From the NCBI GenBank assembly GCA_019417865.1, contig DYCW01000057.1, positions 1-6,729 of the forward strand: 6,729 bases of DNA, in the 5' to 3' direction. The notes beneath the pieces were generated by a model. It ran no database searches, was not told where the DNA came from, and saw nothing but the letters and a program-made list of their open reading frames with translations. The first letter of the stretch is position 1, and each line of letters begins with the position of its first letter. The translations under genes and the position numbers were made by a program. This DNA is from Ruminococcus sp. GTDB lineage: Bacteria > Bacillota > Clostridia > Oscillospirales > Ruminococcaceae. Positions 1-6,656 of this stretch are shown here, piece by piece.

Positions 1-12
1 TATAAGAGACAG
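1..12. other. Probable Tn5/Nextera adaptor remnant at the window end
   Basis: The window opens with TATAAGAGACAG, identical to the last 12 bases of the Tn5 mosaic-end adaptor used in Nextera libraries (AGATGTGTATAAGAGACAG). It sits exactly at the end of the sequence and in the orientation expected if genomic DNA follows the adaptor. Bases 1-12 are therefore probably library sequence rather than genome, and the last codons read for ftsX there (Cys-Leu-Leu) should not be trusted. A chance match remains possible, because a 10-base match to the same adaptor occurs inside a gene at 4590-4599. Confidence 0.8.
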
Positions 13-539
13 ATGATACTGCACACAACCGTAATAATCCGCCGCAGTTCCATCAACAAATTTACAAAATCCATCGGTGCACGAATGGAATAGATATGAT
101 CCAGAGTTTCAATCTGGACAATGGTATCTTCAATCCGGTCGATGTCCTTCACCCGAAGGCGATACGCATCCACCAAAGGATTGTCATCACCAAGAGAATC
201 GAAGAGCATTTCATAATCATCCATGCTTGCCTTCAAATCTTCAAATGATTCTTCTTTGGAATAAAAATTGACATCCGCAATGTTGTCAATCTGGCTCAAC
301 TGTCCCTTCAGAACACTGATTTGTTCCTCATTTGTATCCTCATTCAAATAAACAATAATCTCGTTTTTATCCTCAATGCCGCCTACCATAGAAGAGATAT
401 TCATATAGAACAGTGTCGCCACGCCAACCAGCAGCAGAGAAACCAGCAGCACACAAAATGAGGCAAATGCCATCATCCGGTTCTTCCAGATATTCTCCAC
501 ACCTTGTCCGGCTAAATACTTCAAACCACTAACTTTCAT
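1..539 (-). CDS. ftsX: Cell division protein FtsX, partial (3' end missing)
   Basis: FtsX is the membrane subunit of the FtsE-FtsX complex, an ABC-type machine that couples ATP hydrolysis in the cytoplasm to activation of peptidoglycan hydrolases outside the membrane. The visible 179 codons begin MKVSGLKYL. They show a short basic cytoplasmic end (...ENIWKNR), a first membrane helix at about residues 24-46 (AFASFCVLLVSLLLVG), then an extracellular domain at about 55-155. The stretch GDDNPLVDAYRLRVKD (117-132) corresponds to the NPLPxxxxVxxKD motif typical of FtsX. Residues from about 163 begin the second membrane segment. The family is about 300 residues long, so roughly 120 residues, including the other membrane helices, lie outside the window. 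The start at 539 overlaps the end of ftsE by 11 bases and has a GGAGG at 551-555, 11 bases upstream, inside ftsE. This indicates coupled translation. The last four codons probably come from adaptor sequence. Confidence 0.93.
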   Translation of the reverse strand, partial: MKVSGLKYLAGQGVENIWKNRMMAFASFCVLLVSLLLVGVATLFYMNISSMVGGIEDKNEIIVYLNEDTNEEQISVLKGQLSQIDNIADVNFYSKEESFEDLKASMDDYEMLFDSLGDDNPLVDAYRLRVKDIDRIEDTIVQIETLDHIYSIRAPMDFVNLLMELRRIITVVCSIICLL

Positions 540-1218
540 GAATTAAATTGCCTCCAACTACTTCGTCAAACACAATCCGACCCTGCTGAATTGTGATAAT
601 CCGTCCGCCGAAATAACGAACCAGACTATGCTCATGCGTCACCATCAGAATGGTTGTGCCGCATTCATTAATTTCTCGCAGCAGGTCTACGATTTCATAG
701 GAAAGTTCCGGGTCGATGTTGCCAGTTGGTTCGTCTGCAATGATCAGCTGCGGATCGTTTACCAGTGCTCTTGCAATGGCAACCCGCTGCATTTCGCCGC
801 CGGACAGCTCATTCGGATAATTTTTTGTCTTATCCTGCAATCCAACCAAATCAATTACATAAGCCACTCGCTTTTTGATGTACTGCGTCGGTGCGTCAAT
901 CACACGCAGCACAAATGCAATGTTTTCATATACCGTCATGGACGGAATCAGACGGAAATCCTGAAAGACAAAGCCAATGGTACGCCGCAGAGCCGGCACT
1001 TGCCGCCGTTTCAGTTTTCCGAGATGGTAGCCGTTGACGAAAACTGTACCGCTGCTTGGATTGATTTCCTTGAGAATCAGCTTAATCATGGTACTTTTTC
1101 CCGCACCGGACGGTCCAACGACAAACGCAAAGTCGCCGTCATTGATTTTCAGATTGACATTGTGCAATGCATCGACACCGCCGGAATACACGACAGAGAC
1201 ATCTCTCATTTCCACCAT
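529..1218 (-). CDS. ftsE: Cell division ATP-binding protein FtsE
   Basis: This is the cytoplasmic ATPase of the FtsEX complex. It binds the cytoplasmic face of FtsX and drives its conformational change to switch on cell-wall hydrolases. At 229 residues it has the usual FtsE length. All ABC motifs are intact: Walker A GPSGAGKST (35-43), Q-loop Gln86 in FVFQD, signature LSGGEMQR (138-145), Walker B LIIADEP with catalytic Glu163, the D-loop region GNID (166-169) and switch His195 in VTHE. The FtsE-typical TGNID and the adjoining ftsX separate it from LolD/MacB-like ATPases. The ATG at 1218 gives the family-like opening MVEMRDVSVVY; an AAGGAA stands 12 bases upstream (1231-1236). A second in-frame ATG lies three codons later. 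The 51 bases between the upstream regulator and ftsE hold no clear terminator or promoter, so co-transcription with that regulator is likely. Confidence 0.97.
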   Translation of the reverse strand: MVEMRDVSVVYSGGVDALHNVNLKINDGDFAFVVGPSGAGKSTMIKLILKEINPSSGTVFVNGYHLGKLKRRQVPALRRTIGFVFQDFRLIPSMTVYENIAFVLRVIDAPTQYIKKRVAYVIDLVGLQDKTKNYPNELSGGEMQRVAIARALVNDPQLIIADEPTGNIDPELSYEIVDLLREINECGTTILMVTHEHSLVRYFGGRIITIQQGRIVFDEVVGGNLIHES

Positions 1219-1269
1219 GTGTGCTATACATTCCTTTCTGGGTTCGGATAACCTACAGACCGAAACTTC

Positions 1270-2355
1270 TTAGAACTTTGCTGGATTTGCAGACAGATAG
1301 CGTTTTACCATCAAGGCAATTTTAAAGATAATTGCGTGGTCAAACTCCCGCAGATCCAGACCGGTCAGCTTCTTGATTTTTTCCAGACGATACACCAGCG
1401 TATTCCGGTGTACGAACAACTTTCTGGATGTTTCAGAGACATTCAAGTTGTTCTCAAAGAATTTCTGAATCGTAAACAATGTTTCATGATCCAGCGATTC
1501 AATGCTGCCCCGTTTAAACACCTCATGCAGAAATGTTTCACAAAGTGTGGTTGGCAGGTGATAAATGAGACGTGCAATGCCCAGATTATCATAGCTGACA
1601 ATTGCTTTATCCGTATCGAATACCTTTCCCACTTCCAGAGCGGTCTGTGCCTCCTTGAAGGAACGGGACAGTTCTTTGATACTGTCCACAATCGTACCGA
1701 TACCAACATTGACACGGGTATAAAATTCGCCGCTGAGCGTATCTGCAATGGAACGTGCCAGCTTTTCCAGATCCTTGGCATCCACAGTCCCCTTGATTTC
1801 CTTTACCAGTACAATATCGCATTCTGAAATAGTAAAGACAAAATCCTTATTTTTATCCGGAAAAAGATTCTGGATGACATCATAAGCAGAAACATCATTG
1901 ACAGAGACAATCCGAATCAACAAAACGACCCGATTGACCTCCGCACTGAAATGCAACTCTCTTGCTTTAATGACAATGTCCCCCGGCAGTACGTTATCCA
2001 ATACCACATTTTTAATGAAGTTATTGCGGTCGTACTTCTCGTCATAATATTGTTTTACATTAAATAAAGCAATTGCAAGAATATTTGCGTATTTTGCAGC
2101 TGCATCGTCTACGCCCTCTACAAACACAGCATATTCCGGCTTGTTCGGAGAACCAAACGGCTTATATGTATATCCGTCCCGAATAAAAATATCATGGACA
2201 TCACTCAGATCCAGAGAAACGAACTCATTGGTGGTGCCGACTTTGGTCAGATCACTGCATGCAATAATGGTAGCAGTATCATCCACCACGCCGACGGTCG
2301 CATCAATGGTATCCCGCATCTGATGGACAAGCCCTTGAAACAATCGATTCGACAT
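1270..2355 (-). CDS. CdaR/PucR-family transcriptional regulator
   Basis: This 361-residue protein has the layout of the sugar-diacid regulator (CdaR/PucR) superfamily. The N-terminal part (about 1-110, with VVDDTATIIACSDLTKVGT at 23-41) resembles a diacid-recognition or PAS-like sensor, though the match is loose. A GGDEF-like domain without cyclase motifs follows at about 137-250 (YTRVNVGIGT at 212-221, then the SFKEAQTAL helix). The C-terminus is a helix-turn-helix of the PucR type (about 295-350), with NVSETSRKLFVHRNTLVYRL spanning 305-324; the HRNTL segment is the family hallmark. There is no signal peptide or membrane helix, so it acts in the cytoplasm. The ATG at 2355 has AAGGA nine bases upstream (2365-2369). 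It stands directly before ftsEX, so it may control that operon or itself, but the ligand and targets cannot be read from the sequence. The name CdaR would imply glucarate or galactarate control, for which there is no support here. Confidence 0.88.
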   Translation of the reverse strand: MSNRLFQGLVHQMRDTIDATVGVVDDTATIIACSDLTKVGTTNEFVSLDLSDVHDIFIRDGYTYKPFGSPNKPEYAVFVEGVDDAAAKYANILAIALFNVKQYYDEKYDRNNFIKNVVLDNVLPGDIVIKARELHFSAEVNRVVLLIRIVSVNDVSAYDVIQNLFPDKNKDFVFTISECDIVLVKEIKGTVDAKDLEKLARSIADTLSGEFYTRVNVGIGTIVDSIKELSRSFKEAQTALEVGKVFDTDKAIVSYDNLGIARLIYHLPTTLCETFLHEVFKRGSIESLDHETLFTIQKFFENNLNVSETSRKLFVHRNTLVYRLEKIKKLTGLDLREFDHAIIFKIALMVKRYLSANPAKF

Positions 2356-2414
2356 ATTGAAACATCCTTTCGTTTTCTATCTTATACAACAACGCAAAAC
2401 GGTTTCTTGTCCGT

Positions 2415-2437
2415 TATTCGAGCAGACCGCTCGAATA
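2415..2437. repeat. Perfect 9-bp inverted repeat, candidate operator
   Basis: The arms TATTCGAGC (2415-2423) and GCTCGAATA (2429-2437) are perfect reverse complements around the 5-base centre AGACC. The repeat lies just downstream of the candidate -10 element at 2446-2454, so on the minus strand it would cover about +2 to +24 of the transcript of the regulator gene. No T-run follows it on either strand, which argues against an intrinsic terminator for argS. It could be an operator for a dimeric regulator, possibly the adjacent gene product, or a 5' hairpin in the mRNA. Confidence 0.6.
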
Positions 2438-2445
2438 TATTAAAA

Positions 2446-2454
2446 ATTGTAGCA
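2446..2454 (-). promoter_or_regulatory. Candidate extended -10 promoter for the regulator-ftsEX unit
   Basis: On the minus strand this reads TGCTACAAT, matching the extended -10 pattern TGnTATAAT with one change in the hexamer. Transcription would start near 2439, about 84 bases before the regulator start codon. No good -35 hexamer stands 16-18 bases upstream, which fits an extended -10 type of promoter but also leaves the call uncertain. The rest of the 212-base gap (2356-2567) is A+T-rich, includes the 10-base palindrome TTTCATGAAA at 2499-2508, and holds no gene or clear terminator. Confidence 0.42.
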
Positions 2455-2567
2455 CATTCAACCGCAAAAAGATATAGACGAATTGTAAAATTTATATTTT
2501 TCATGAAACTATCACAAAAGAAATGCGACAAATGGGTAAATTCCTATGTTCATGCCGAAAAATAGAA

Positions 2568-4256
2568 TCACATCTTTTCCGGGCAGTCAATTTTCAAAAT
2601 TCGCAAGGTATTTCGCAGTGCCTGCTTCGCTGCCTTGCAAAGCAGCAGCCGAGCCTGCTGCAAATCCGGCTCTGCATGTTTGACCGTGCAGGCATCATAG
2701 AACTTATGGAACAATGTTGCCAATTCGGTTGCATACTTGGTCATTTCTGATGGATCATAAGCGGCAGCGGCGGCATCAATCCGTGACGGCAAAGCTGCCA
2801 AATGGCGAATCAACGCAATCTCCTGCGGCTGTTCTAACAATTGCAAAACAGACCAGTCAGCCTGCTCTGTAGAAACGCCAGCGTCTTCCATATTCCGCAG
2901 CAGACTGCAAATTCTTGCATGTGCATACTGCACATAATAAACGGGATTCTGCGAAGACTTTTCCACTGCCAGATCCAGATCAAATTCAAAGTGGGAGTTT
3001 GCTTCTCTGGTATTAAAGAAGAAGCGTGCCGCATCAATCGGAATTTCCTCCAACAGCGTGACCAGCGTAATTGCCTTTCCGCTCCGCTTGGAGAGTTTCA
3101 CCACTTCACCGTCCCGCATCAGCATAACCATCTGCATCAGGACAACATCCAGCCGACTGGCATCCGCCCCCATTGCCGTTAAAGCCGCCTTCAGTCTTGG
3201 CACATAGCCGTGGTGGTCAGCACCGAGAATATCAATGGCACGGTCAAACTTTCGAGTCATCAGTTTGTCATAGTGGTAAGCAATATCCGGTACAATATAG
3301 GTGGGAATGCCATTGGCACGCACCAGAACGAAGTCCTTATCTGCACCGAAATCGGTTGCCTTAAACCAAACTGCCCCCTCTTGTTCATAGGTATAGCCAC
3401 GATTGGTCAGTTCTTCTACCACACGCTTCACACTGCCATCTTTGTGCAAGGTACTCTCCCGAAACCAATTATCATAGACAATCCGATATTTCTTCAGATC
3501 CCGTTCCAGTCCGGCGATGTTTTTCGGCAATGCATAACCAACCAAAGCCTCTCGCCGTTCCTTACTATCACAGTGCACATATTGATCGCCGTAGATTTTC
3601 CGGAACGCTTCCGCATGTTCGATAATATCCACACCCTGATAGGCATCCTCCGGCATCTCTACAGACGGATCAAACAGCTGCAAATACCGCACTTCCAGAG
3701 AAGTGGCAAACTTTTCAATCTGATTGCCGGCATCATTGATGTAGAACTCCCGTTTGGCATCGTATCCAGCCCAGTTCAGAATTTCTGCCAAACTGTCACC
3801 CAGAGCACCGCCTCTGGCATTGCCCACATGCATCGGTCCTGTCGGATTGGCAGAGACAAACTCCACCAGAATCCGCTTACCAGCACCAGTTTCTGTTCTG
3901 CCGTAGTCATCTCCTTCCTGCAACACCGTTTCCACTGTACGGGAGAACCACTGTTGCTTTAGGAAGAAGTTCAGAAAGCCTGGTCCTGCAATTTCCGCCC
4001 GTTCAAAATCGGTTCCCTGCAATTGCAGCTCATTGCAAATTGCTTCTGCAATCTTTCTTGGCGGCATTCGAAATGCCTTGGCATTTACCATTGCAATATT
4101 GGCTGCAAAATCACCATGGGATTTATCCGCTGGTACTTCAATCCGGAATGCATTCATCGGTTCTGCCGGTAGTGTACCGGCAGAAACTGCACGCCCAACG
4201 CTATCTAATAATAATGTATACAGTGCCTTTTCAGCAAGCTTCATACAATCTGCCAT
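2568..4256 (-). CDS. argS: Arginyl-tRNA synthetase
   Basis: This cytoplasmic class I enzyme charges tRNA-Arg with arginine using ATP. The 562 residues match the normal bacterial length. The N-terminal tRNA-recognition (Add-1) domain covers about 1-110 and includes KSHGDFAAN (45-53). The catalytic domain opens with SANPTGPMHVGNARGG, where HVGN (143-146) is the HIGH signature. It continues with FYINDAGNQI (171-180) and ends with KLSKRSGK (387-394), the KMSKS-equivalent loop. ArgS families often vary this last motif. The DALR-type anticodon-binding domain spans about 438-562 (NPVYYVQYAHARICSLLR). The ATG at 4256 has GAGG ten bases upstream (4267-4270); Met5 is a possible alternative start. It follows the DUF1934 gene by 21 bases, the same neighbour order as ywiB-argS in Bacillus, and has no T-box leader of its own. 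It is therefore probably expressed from the upstream promoter. Confidence 0.97.
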   Translation of the reverse strand: MADCMKLAEKALYTLLLDSVGRAVSAGTLPAEPMNAFRIEVPADKSHGDFAANIAMVNAKAFRMPPRKIAEAICNELQLQGTDFERAEIAGPGFLNFFLKQQWFSRTVETVLQEGDDYGRTETGAGKRILVEFVSANPTGPMHVGNARGGALGDSLAEILNWAGYDAKREFYINDAGNQIEKFATSLEVRYLQLFDPSVEMPEDAYQGVDIIEHAEAFRKIYGDQYVHCDSKERREALVGYALPKNIAGLERDLKKYRIVYDNWFRESTLHKDGSVKRVVEELTNRGYTYEQEGAVWFKATDFGADKDFVLVRANGIPTYIVPDIAYHYDKLMTRKFDRAIDILGADHHGYVPRLKAALTAMGADASRLDVVLMQMVMLMRDGEVVKLSKRSGKAITLVTLLEEIPIDAARFFFNTREANSHFEFDLDLAVEKSSQNPVYYVQYAHARICSLLRNMEDAGVSTEQADWSVLQLLEQPQEIALIRHLAALPSRIDAAAAAYDPSEMTKYATELATLFHKFYDACTVKHAEPDLQQARLLLCKAAKQALRNTLRILKIDCPEKM

Positions 4257-4277
4257 TTCCCGTTTTCCTCACTCTCT

Positions 4278-4712
4278 TTATGCTTCCTGTTTTGCTCTAA
4301 AAATCTCCAGATAAATCTCATTATCTGACAAAAAAGAGGCATTCGCATCCAGCGTATACCGCAGGTACAGCCGTCCGCCGTCCGCCGTCAAATGATCTTC
4401 AATTTTATGCGTAAAAATGCCGACCGTAATATCGCCGAACGGTGTCCCATACAGACAATAATGTTTTTTTCCAACCTCAATCATCAGATTGGAATTGGCA
4501 GATCCCGTCCGAACAATCGAAACCCAACGGCCATCCGTCCCCGTAATCTCTGTCGTAGAACCTTCAAAACCGGTGGCTTCTGATTCTTCATAAGAGACAT
4601 ACCATTCCTTTTCCGTATATTCGTATCTCCCTTCTGTCCGCAGTTCTGTTTCGTTTTCTTCCTCTTCGTTCCGCTGCACACTCCGCAAAACGATTTCTAC
4701 TTTTTCTTTCAA
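4278..4712 (-). CDS. DUF1934 (YwiB-like) beta-barrel protein
   Basis: This 144-residue protein belongs to the DUF1934/YwiB family, predicted to fold as a small lipocalin-like beta barrel in the cytoplasm; its biochemical role is unknown. The family pattern is clear: an acidic N-terminal strand region, WYVSYEESEATGFEGSTT (37-54), IVRTGSANSNLMIEVGKKH (66-84), the conserved turn LYGTPFGDI (87-95), and a C-terminal LYLRYTLDANASFLSDNEIYLEI strand pair. No catalytic residues can be assigned. The start is a TTG at 4712, overlapping the murI stop codon as TTGA. A full AAGGAGG at 4720-4726, seven bases upstream, makes this start convincing, and no ATG occurs in frame until Met77. The overlap with murI and the 21-base gap to argS place it inside the same operon. 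The gene order DUF1934-argS is shared with Bacillus. Confidence 0.9.
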   Translation of the reverse strand: MKEKVEIVLRSVQRNEEEENETELRTEGRYEYTEKEWYVSYEESEATGFEGSTTEITGTDGRWVSIVRTGSANSNLMIEVGKKHYCLYGTPFGDITVGIFTHKIEDHLTADGGRLYLRYTLDANASFLSDNEIYLEIFRAKQEA

Positions 4713-5530
4713 CAGCCTGCCTCCTTCTGCCAGCCGCTCTGATAGACCGTACCAGTCACTTCTTTTTGTAAAAAATGAGCCGCATTCTCTGTGAACAACT
4801 CTACGCTGTCACTGACATAATAAATATTTTTTCCTTTTTCTATTCGGTCACTCAGCAGATTTTTTTCTGTAAGGCACCGCTTTGCATAACCTGCTGTCTC
4901 TGCCCCCGGAGAAATCAGTGTGACATTTCCTCCCATGATATCGCCAATCAAATCAGCAATGACTGGATAATGCGTACAGCCCAAAATCAGGGTATCCACT
5001 TCCTGTGCCTTAATCGGGGCAAGATACTCCTCTGCAACCAGACGGGTCACTGGATTATGAAAATCCGTGTAGCCGTTTTCTACCAGGTGAACAAACAACG
5101 GACATGCCTGTGTCACCACAAAGTAATCTGGATGCTGTTGGAGGATGGCTTTTTTATAGCTTTCACTTTTAATCGTCGCTGGTGTTCCGATGATTCCAAT
5201 TCGTTTGGTACGAGTTGCCACACAGGCAGCCGCCACAGCCGGATAAATGACACCGGCAAACGGCATATCGGTTACAAACGGCTGGTCACCGACGACAGAG
5301 CTGACTGTTCCGCAGGCAGCAATAATCATCTTTACCTGATGCTGCCGCAAAAAAGAAACATCCTCTCTTGCATAACGCAAAATCGTTTCTGGACTGCGGC
5401 TGCCATACGGCACTCTTGCGGTATCTCCAAAATAAATGATATTTTCATGCGGCAGCAGACGATTCAGCTCTTTGACTGTCGTCAATCCGCCTAAGCCGGA
5501 GTCGAATACGCCAATGGCATCATTCTTCAT
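4709..5530 (-). CDS. murI: Glutamate racemase
   Basis: MurI interconverts L- and D-glutamate in the cytoplasm, supplying the D-Glu that MurD adds to the peptidoglycan stem peptide. From the ATG at 5530 the protein is 273 residues, the usual length. Landmarks are IGVFDSGLGGLTT (6-18) with the Asp10-Ser11 pair, PYGSRS (41-46), the first catalytic cysteine Cys73 in IIAACGTVSS, ACPLFVHLVENG (142-153), and GCTHYP (184-189) with the second catalytic cysteine Cys185 and His187. The canonical CNT around the first cysteine is CGT here, with Gly74 in place of Asn. An in-frame ATG at 5596 would add 22 residues and overlap ddl by 20 bases, but the family begins right before IGVFDSG. AGAGG at 5540-5544 stands nine bases from 5530, so the shorter form is preferred. 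It lies 46 bases after ddl and overlaps the DUF1934 gene by 4 bases. Confidence 0.94.
   Translation of the reverse strand: MKNDAIGVFDSGLGGLTTVKELNRLLPHENIIYFGDTARVPYGSRSPETILRYAREDVSFLRQHQVKMIIAACGTVSSVVGDQPFVTDMPFAGVIYPAVAAACVATRTKRIGIIGTPATIKSESYKKAILQQHPDYFVVTQACPLFVHLVENGYTDFHNPVTRLVAEEYLAPIKAQEVDTLILGCTHYPVIADLIGDIMGGNVTLISPGAETAGYAKRCLTEKNLLSDRIEKGKNIYYVSDSVELFTENAAHFLQKEVTGTVYQSGWQKEAGC
4720..4726 (-). promoter_or_regulatory. Shine-Dalgarno site that sets the TTG start of the DUF1934 gene
   Basis: The minus strand reads AAGGAGG, seven bases before the TTG at 4712. It lies within the last codons of murI. A perfect site at good spacing supports the non-ATG start and suggests that translation is reinitiated or coupled after murI. 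Confidence 0.8.
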
Positions 5531-5539
5531 GTCTTCTAT

Positions 5540-5545
5540 CCTCTC
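5540..5545 (-). promoter_or_regulatory. Ribosome binding site that decides the murI start
   Basis: GAGAGG on the minus strand lies nine bases before the ATG at 5530, in the gap after the ddl stop. The alternative ATG at 5596 sits inside the end of ddl with only a weak GGCGATGG before it. Confidence 0.6.
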
Positions 5546-5576
5546 TATCCTATCGCTGTATGGTTTCAGAACAGAT

Positions 5577-6587
5577 TTAATACATCCGTTCTGCATTTTC
5601 CATCGCCTGTTCTATCAGCTTATCCACTAGATAAGACTGTGACATGCCAAGATGTTCCATCAACTTCGGATACATACTAATGTTAGTAAAGCCTGGCAGG
5701 GTGTTGATTTCATTCAAGATGATCCCGCCGTCCTTTTGCAGGAAGAAATCCACACGGGACAAGCCCTTACAGCCCAACGCCTTGTAAGCCTTTACCGCAG
5801 TCTCCCGCAAAGCATTCGACTGTGCATCCGTAATCCGTGCCGGTATATACAGCTGTGAGGTCCCTGTGATGTACTTGTCTTCGTAGTCATAAAATTCCGC
5901 CGCTGGCTGAATCTCCCCAACATAAGAGGCAAACGGTGCATCGTACCCGAACACTGCCACTTCCAGTTCCTTTCCGTCAATAAATTCCTCAATCACCACC
6001 TTGCAGTCATGAGAAAATGCAATCTGAATGGCTTCTTTTAAAGATTCCATATCATTGGCCTTGTTGACACCGACAGAAGAACCTGCATTTGCTGGTTTTA
6101 CAAAAACCGGAAATCCCAGTGTCTCTGCAATCGCCTCACAAGTTTCATCCATGCGACTGATTTCCCGCTGGCTGACCGATGCCCACTTTGCAGTGCGAAT
6201 CCCGTTATAATCCAGCACCGTATGCGTCATACATTTATCCATACAGAGGGCACTGCTAAGTGTACCACAGCCGACATAGGGCAGTTTTGCCATTTCCAGC
6301 AAGCCTTGTAACCGACCGTCCTCACCATTTCTGCCATGCAGAACCGGAAATACCACATCTACCTTTTTCACATAGGTTTCCCCATTCTCGATGGTAATAA
6401 TCCCCTTATGAATCGGGTCAGGGGAAATAATCGCAGCCGTGCAGTCTGGATTCATTTCCCAGGTGCCAGCAGCAATTTCGCTCACATCGCCCGGAAAATA
6501 GAGCCATCTGCCCTTTTTGGTAATGCCAATGCAGATGATTTCATATTTATCCTTTGGAATGCTATTGATGACATTGGTTGCAGACAT
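5577..6587 (-). CDS. ddl: D-alanine-D-alanine ligase, N-terminus displaced by a frameshift
   Basis: Ddl joins two D-alanines using ATP in the cytoplasm; MurF adds the dipeptide to the peptidoglycan precursor. The open frame from the ATG at 6587 gives 336 residues with a full ATP-grasp core: LHGRNGEDG (83-91), VKPANAGSSVGV (163-174), FYDYEDKY (232-239), SRVDFF (277-282) and the metal-binding NEINTLPGFT (292-301). The Tyr that closes FYDYEDKY corresponds to Tyr216 of E. coli DdlB, which marks D-Ala-D-Ala rather than D-Ala-D-Lac activity. The ATG at 6587 is not the natural start: the same frame upstream encodes GGVSSEHEVSL, the conserved N-terminal loop whose first Glu matches substrate-binding Glu15 of DdlB, but reaches a stop at 6630-6632. 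The real start is ATG 6648 in another frame. Repaired, the protein would be about 357 residues. As given, the gene would yield an inactive product or none. Confidence 0.93.
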   Translation of the reverse strand: MSATNVINSIPKDKYEIICIGITKKGRWLYFPGDVSEIAAGTWEMNPDCTAAIISPDPIHKGIITIENGETYVKKVDVVFPVLHGRNGEDGRLQGLLEMAKLPYVGCGTLSSALCMDKCMTHTVLDYNGIRTAKWASVSQREISRMDETCEAIAETLGFPVFVKPANAGSSVGVNKANDMESLKEAIQIAFSHDCKVVIEEFIDGKELEVAVFGYDAPFASYVGEIQPAAEFYDYEDKYITGTSQLYIPARITDAQSNALRETAVKAYKALGCKGLSRVDFFLQKDGGIILNEINTLPGFTNISMYPKLMEHLGMSQSYLVDKLIEQAMENAERMY

Positions 6588-6648
6588 TAAGGAAACTTCA
6601 TGTTCACTGGAAACGCCGCCAATAAACGGCTACTCTGATTTTTGCCAT
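6588..6648 (-). pseudogene. ddl: Frameshifted 5' end of ddl
   Basis: Starting from ATG 6648 the codons give MAKIRVAV, the expected first beta strand of a ddl product, and then run out of frame to a TGA at 6604-6606. The continuation GGVSSEHEVSL is found in the frame of the main ddl reading frame from 6620 downwards. The switch lies in 6619-6627, where the minus strand reads GTTTATTGG. The family pattern (AVLFGG) asks for two more bases there, for example one more T in each T-run (GTTTTATTTGG). This looks like homopolymer sequencing or assembly error, or a true inactivating mutation. Confidence 0.85.
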
Positions 6649-6656
6649 AGAAAAAA

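Noticed and set aside
628..1251. Long plus-strand open frames opposite ftsE, the regulator, argS and murI (for example 628-1251, 3210-3962, 4775-5494)
   Set aside because: They are antisense to genes with clear family motifs, show no recognisable domains and have unusual His/Cys/Gln-rich composition typical of shadow frames.
1219..1269. GGTT-CGGAT-AACC as a terminator between the regulator and ftsE
   Set aside because: The stem is only about 4 bp and has no T-run after it.
2415..2437. The inverted repeat as a rho-independent terminator of argS
   Set aside because: No T-run follows the stem on the minus strand, and it lies more than 130 bases beyond the argS stop, downstream of a candidate -10 element.
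4590..4599. A second 10-base match to the Tn5 mosaic end (ATAAGAGACA)
   Set aside because: It lies inside the DUF1934 gene and encodes conserved family residues (VSYEESE) in an unbroken frame, so it is a chance match. It is a caution for the adaptor call at 1-12, which is longer and exactly terminal.
4709..5596. The longer murI form starting at ATG 5596
   Set aside because: It adds 22 residues not expected in the family, overlaps ddl, and lacks a good ribosome binding site; the ATG at 5530 has one and gives the usual N-terminus.
6604..6648. Programmed ribosomal frameshifting in ddl
   Set aside because: The sequence at the junction is not a recognised slippery heptamer, there is no obvious stimulatory structure, and such control is not known for ddl; an error or mutation is simpler.
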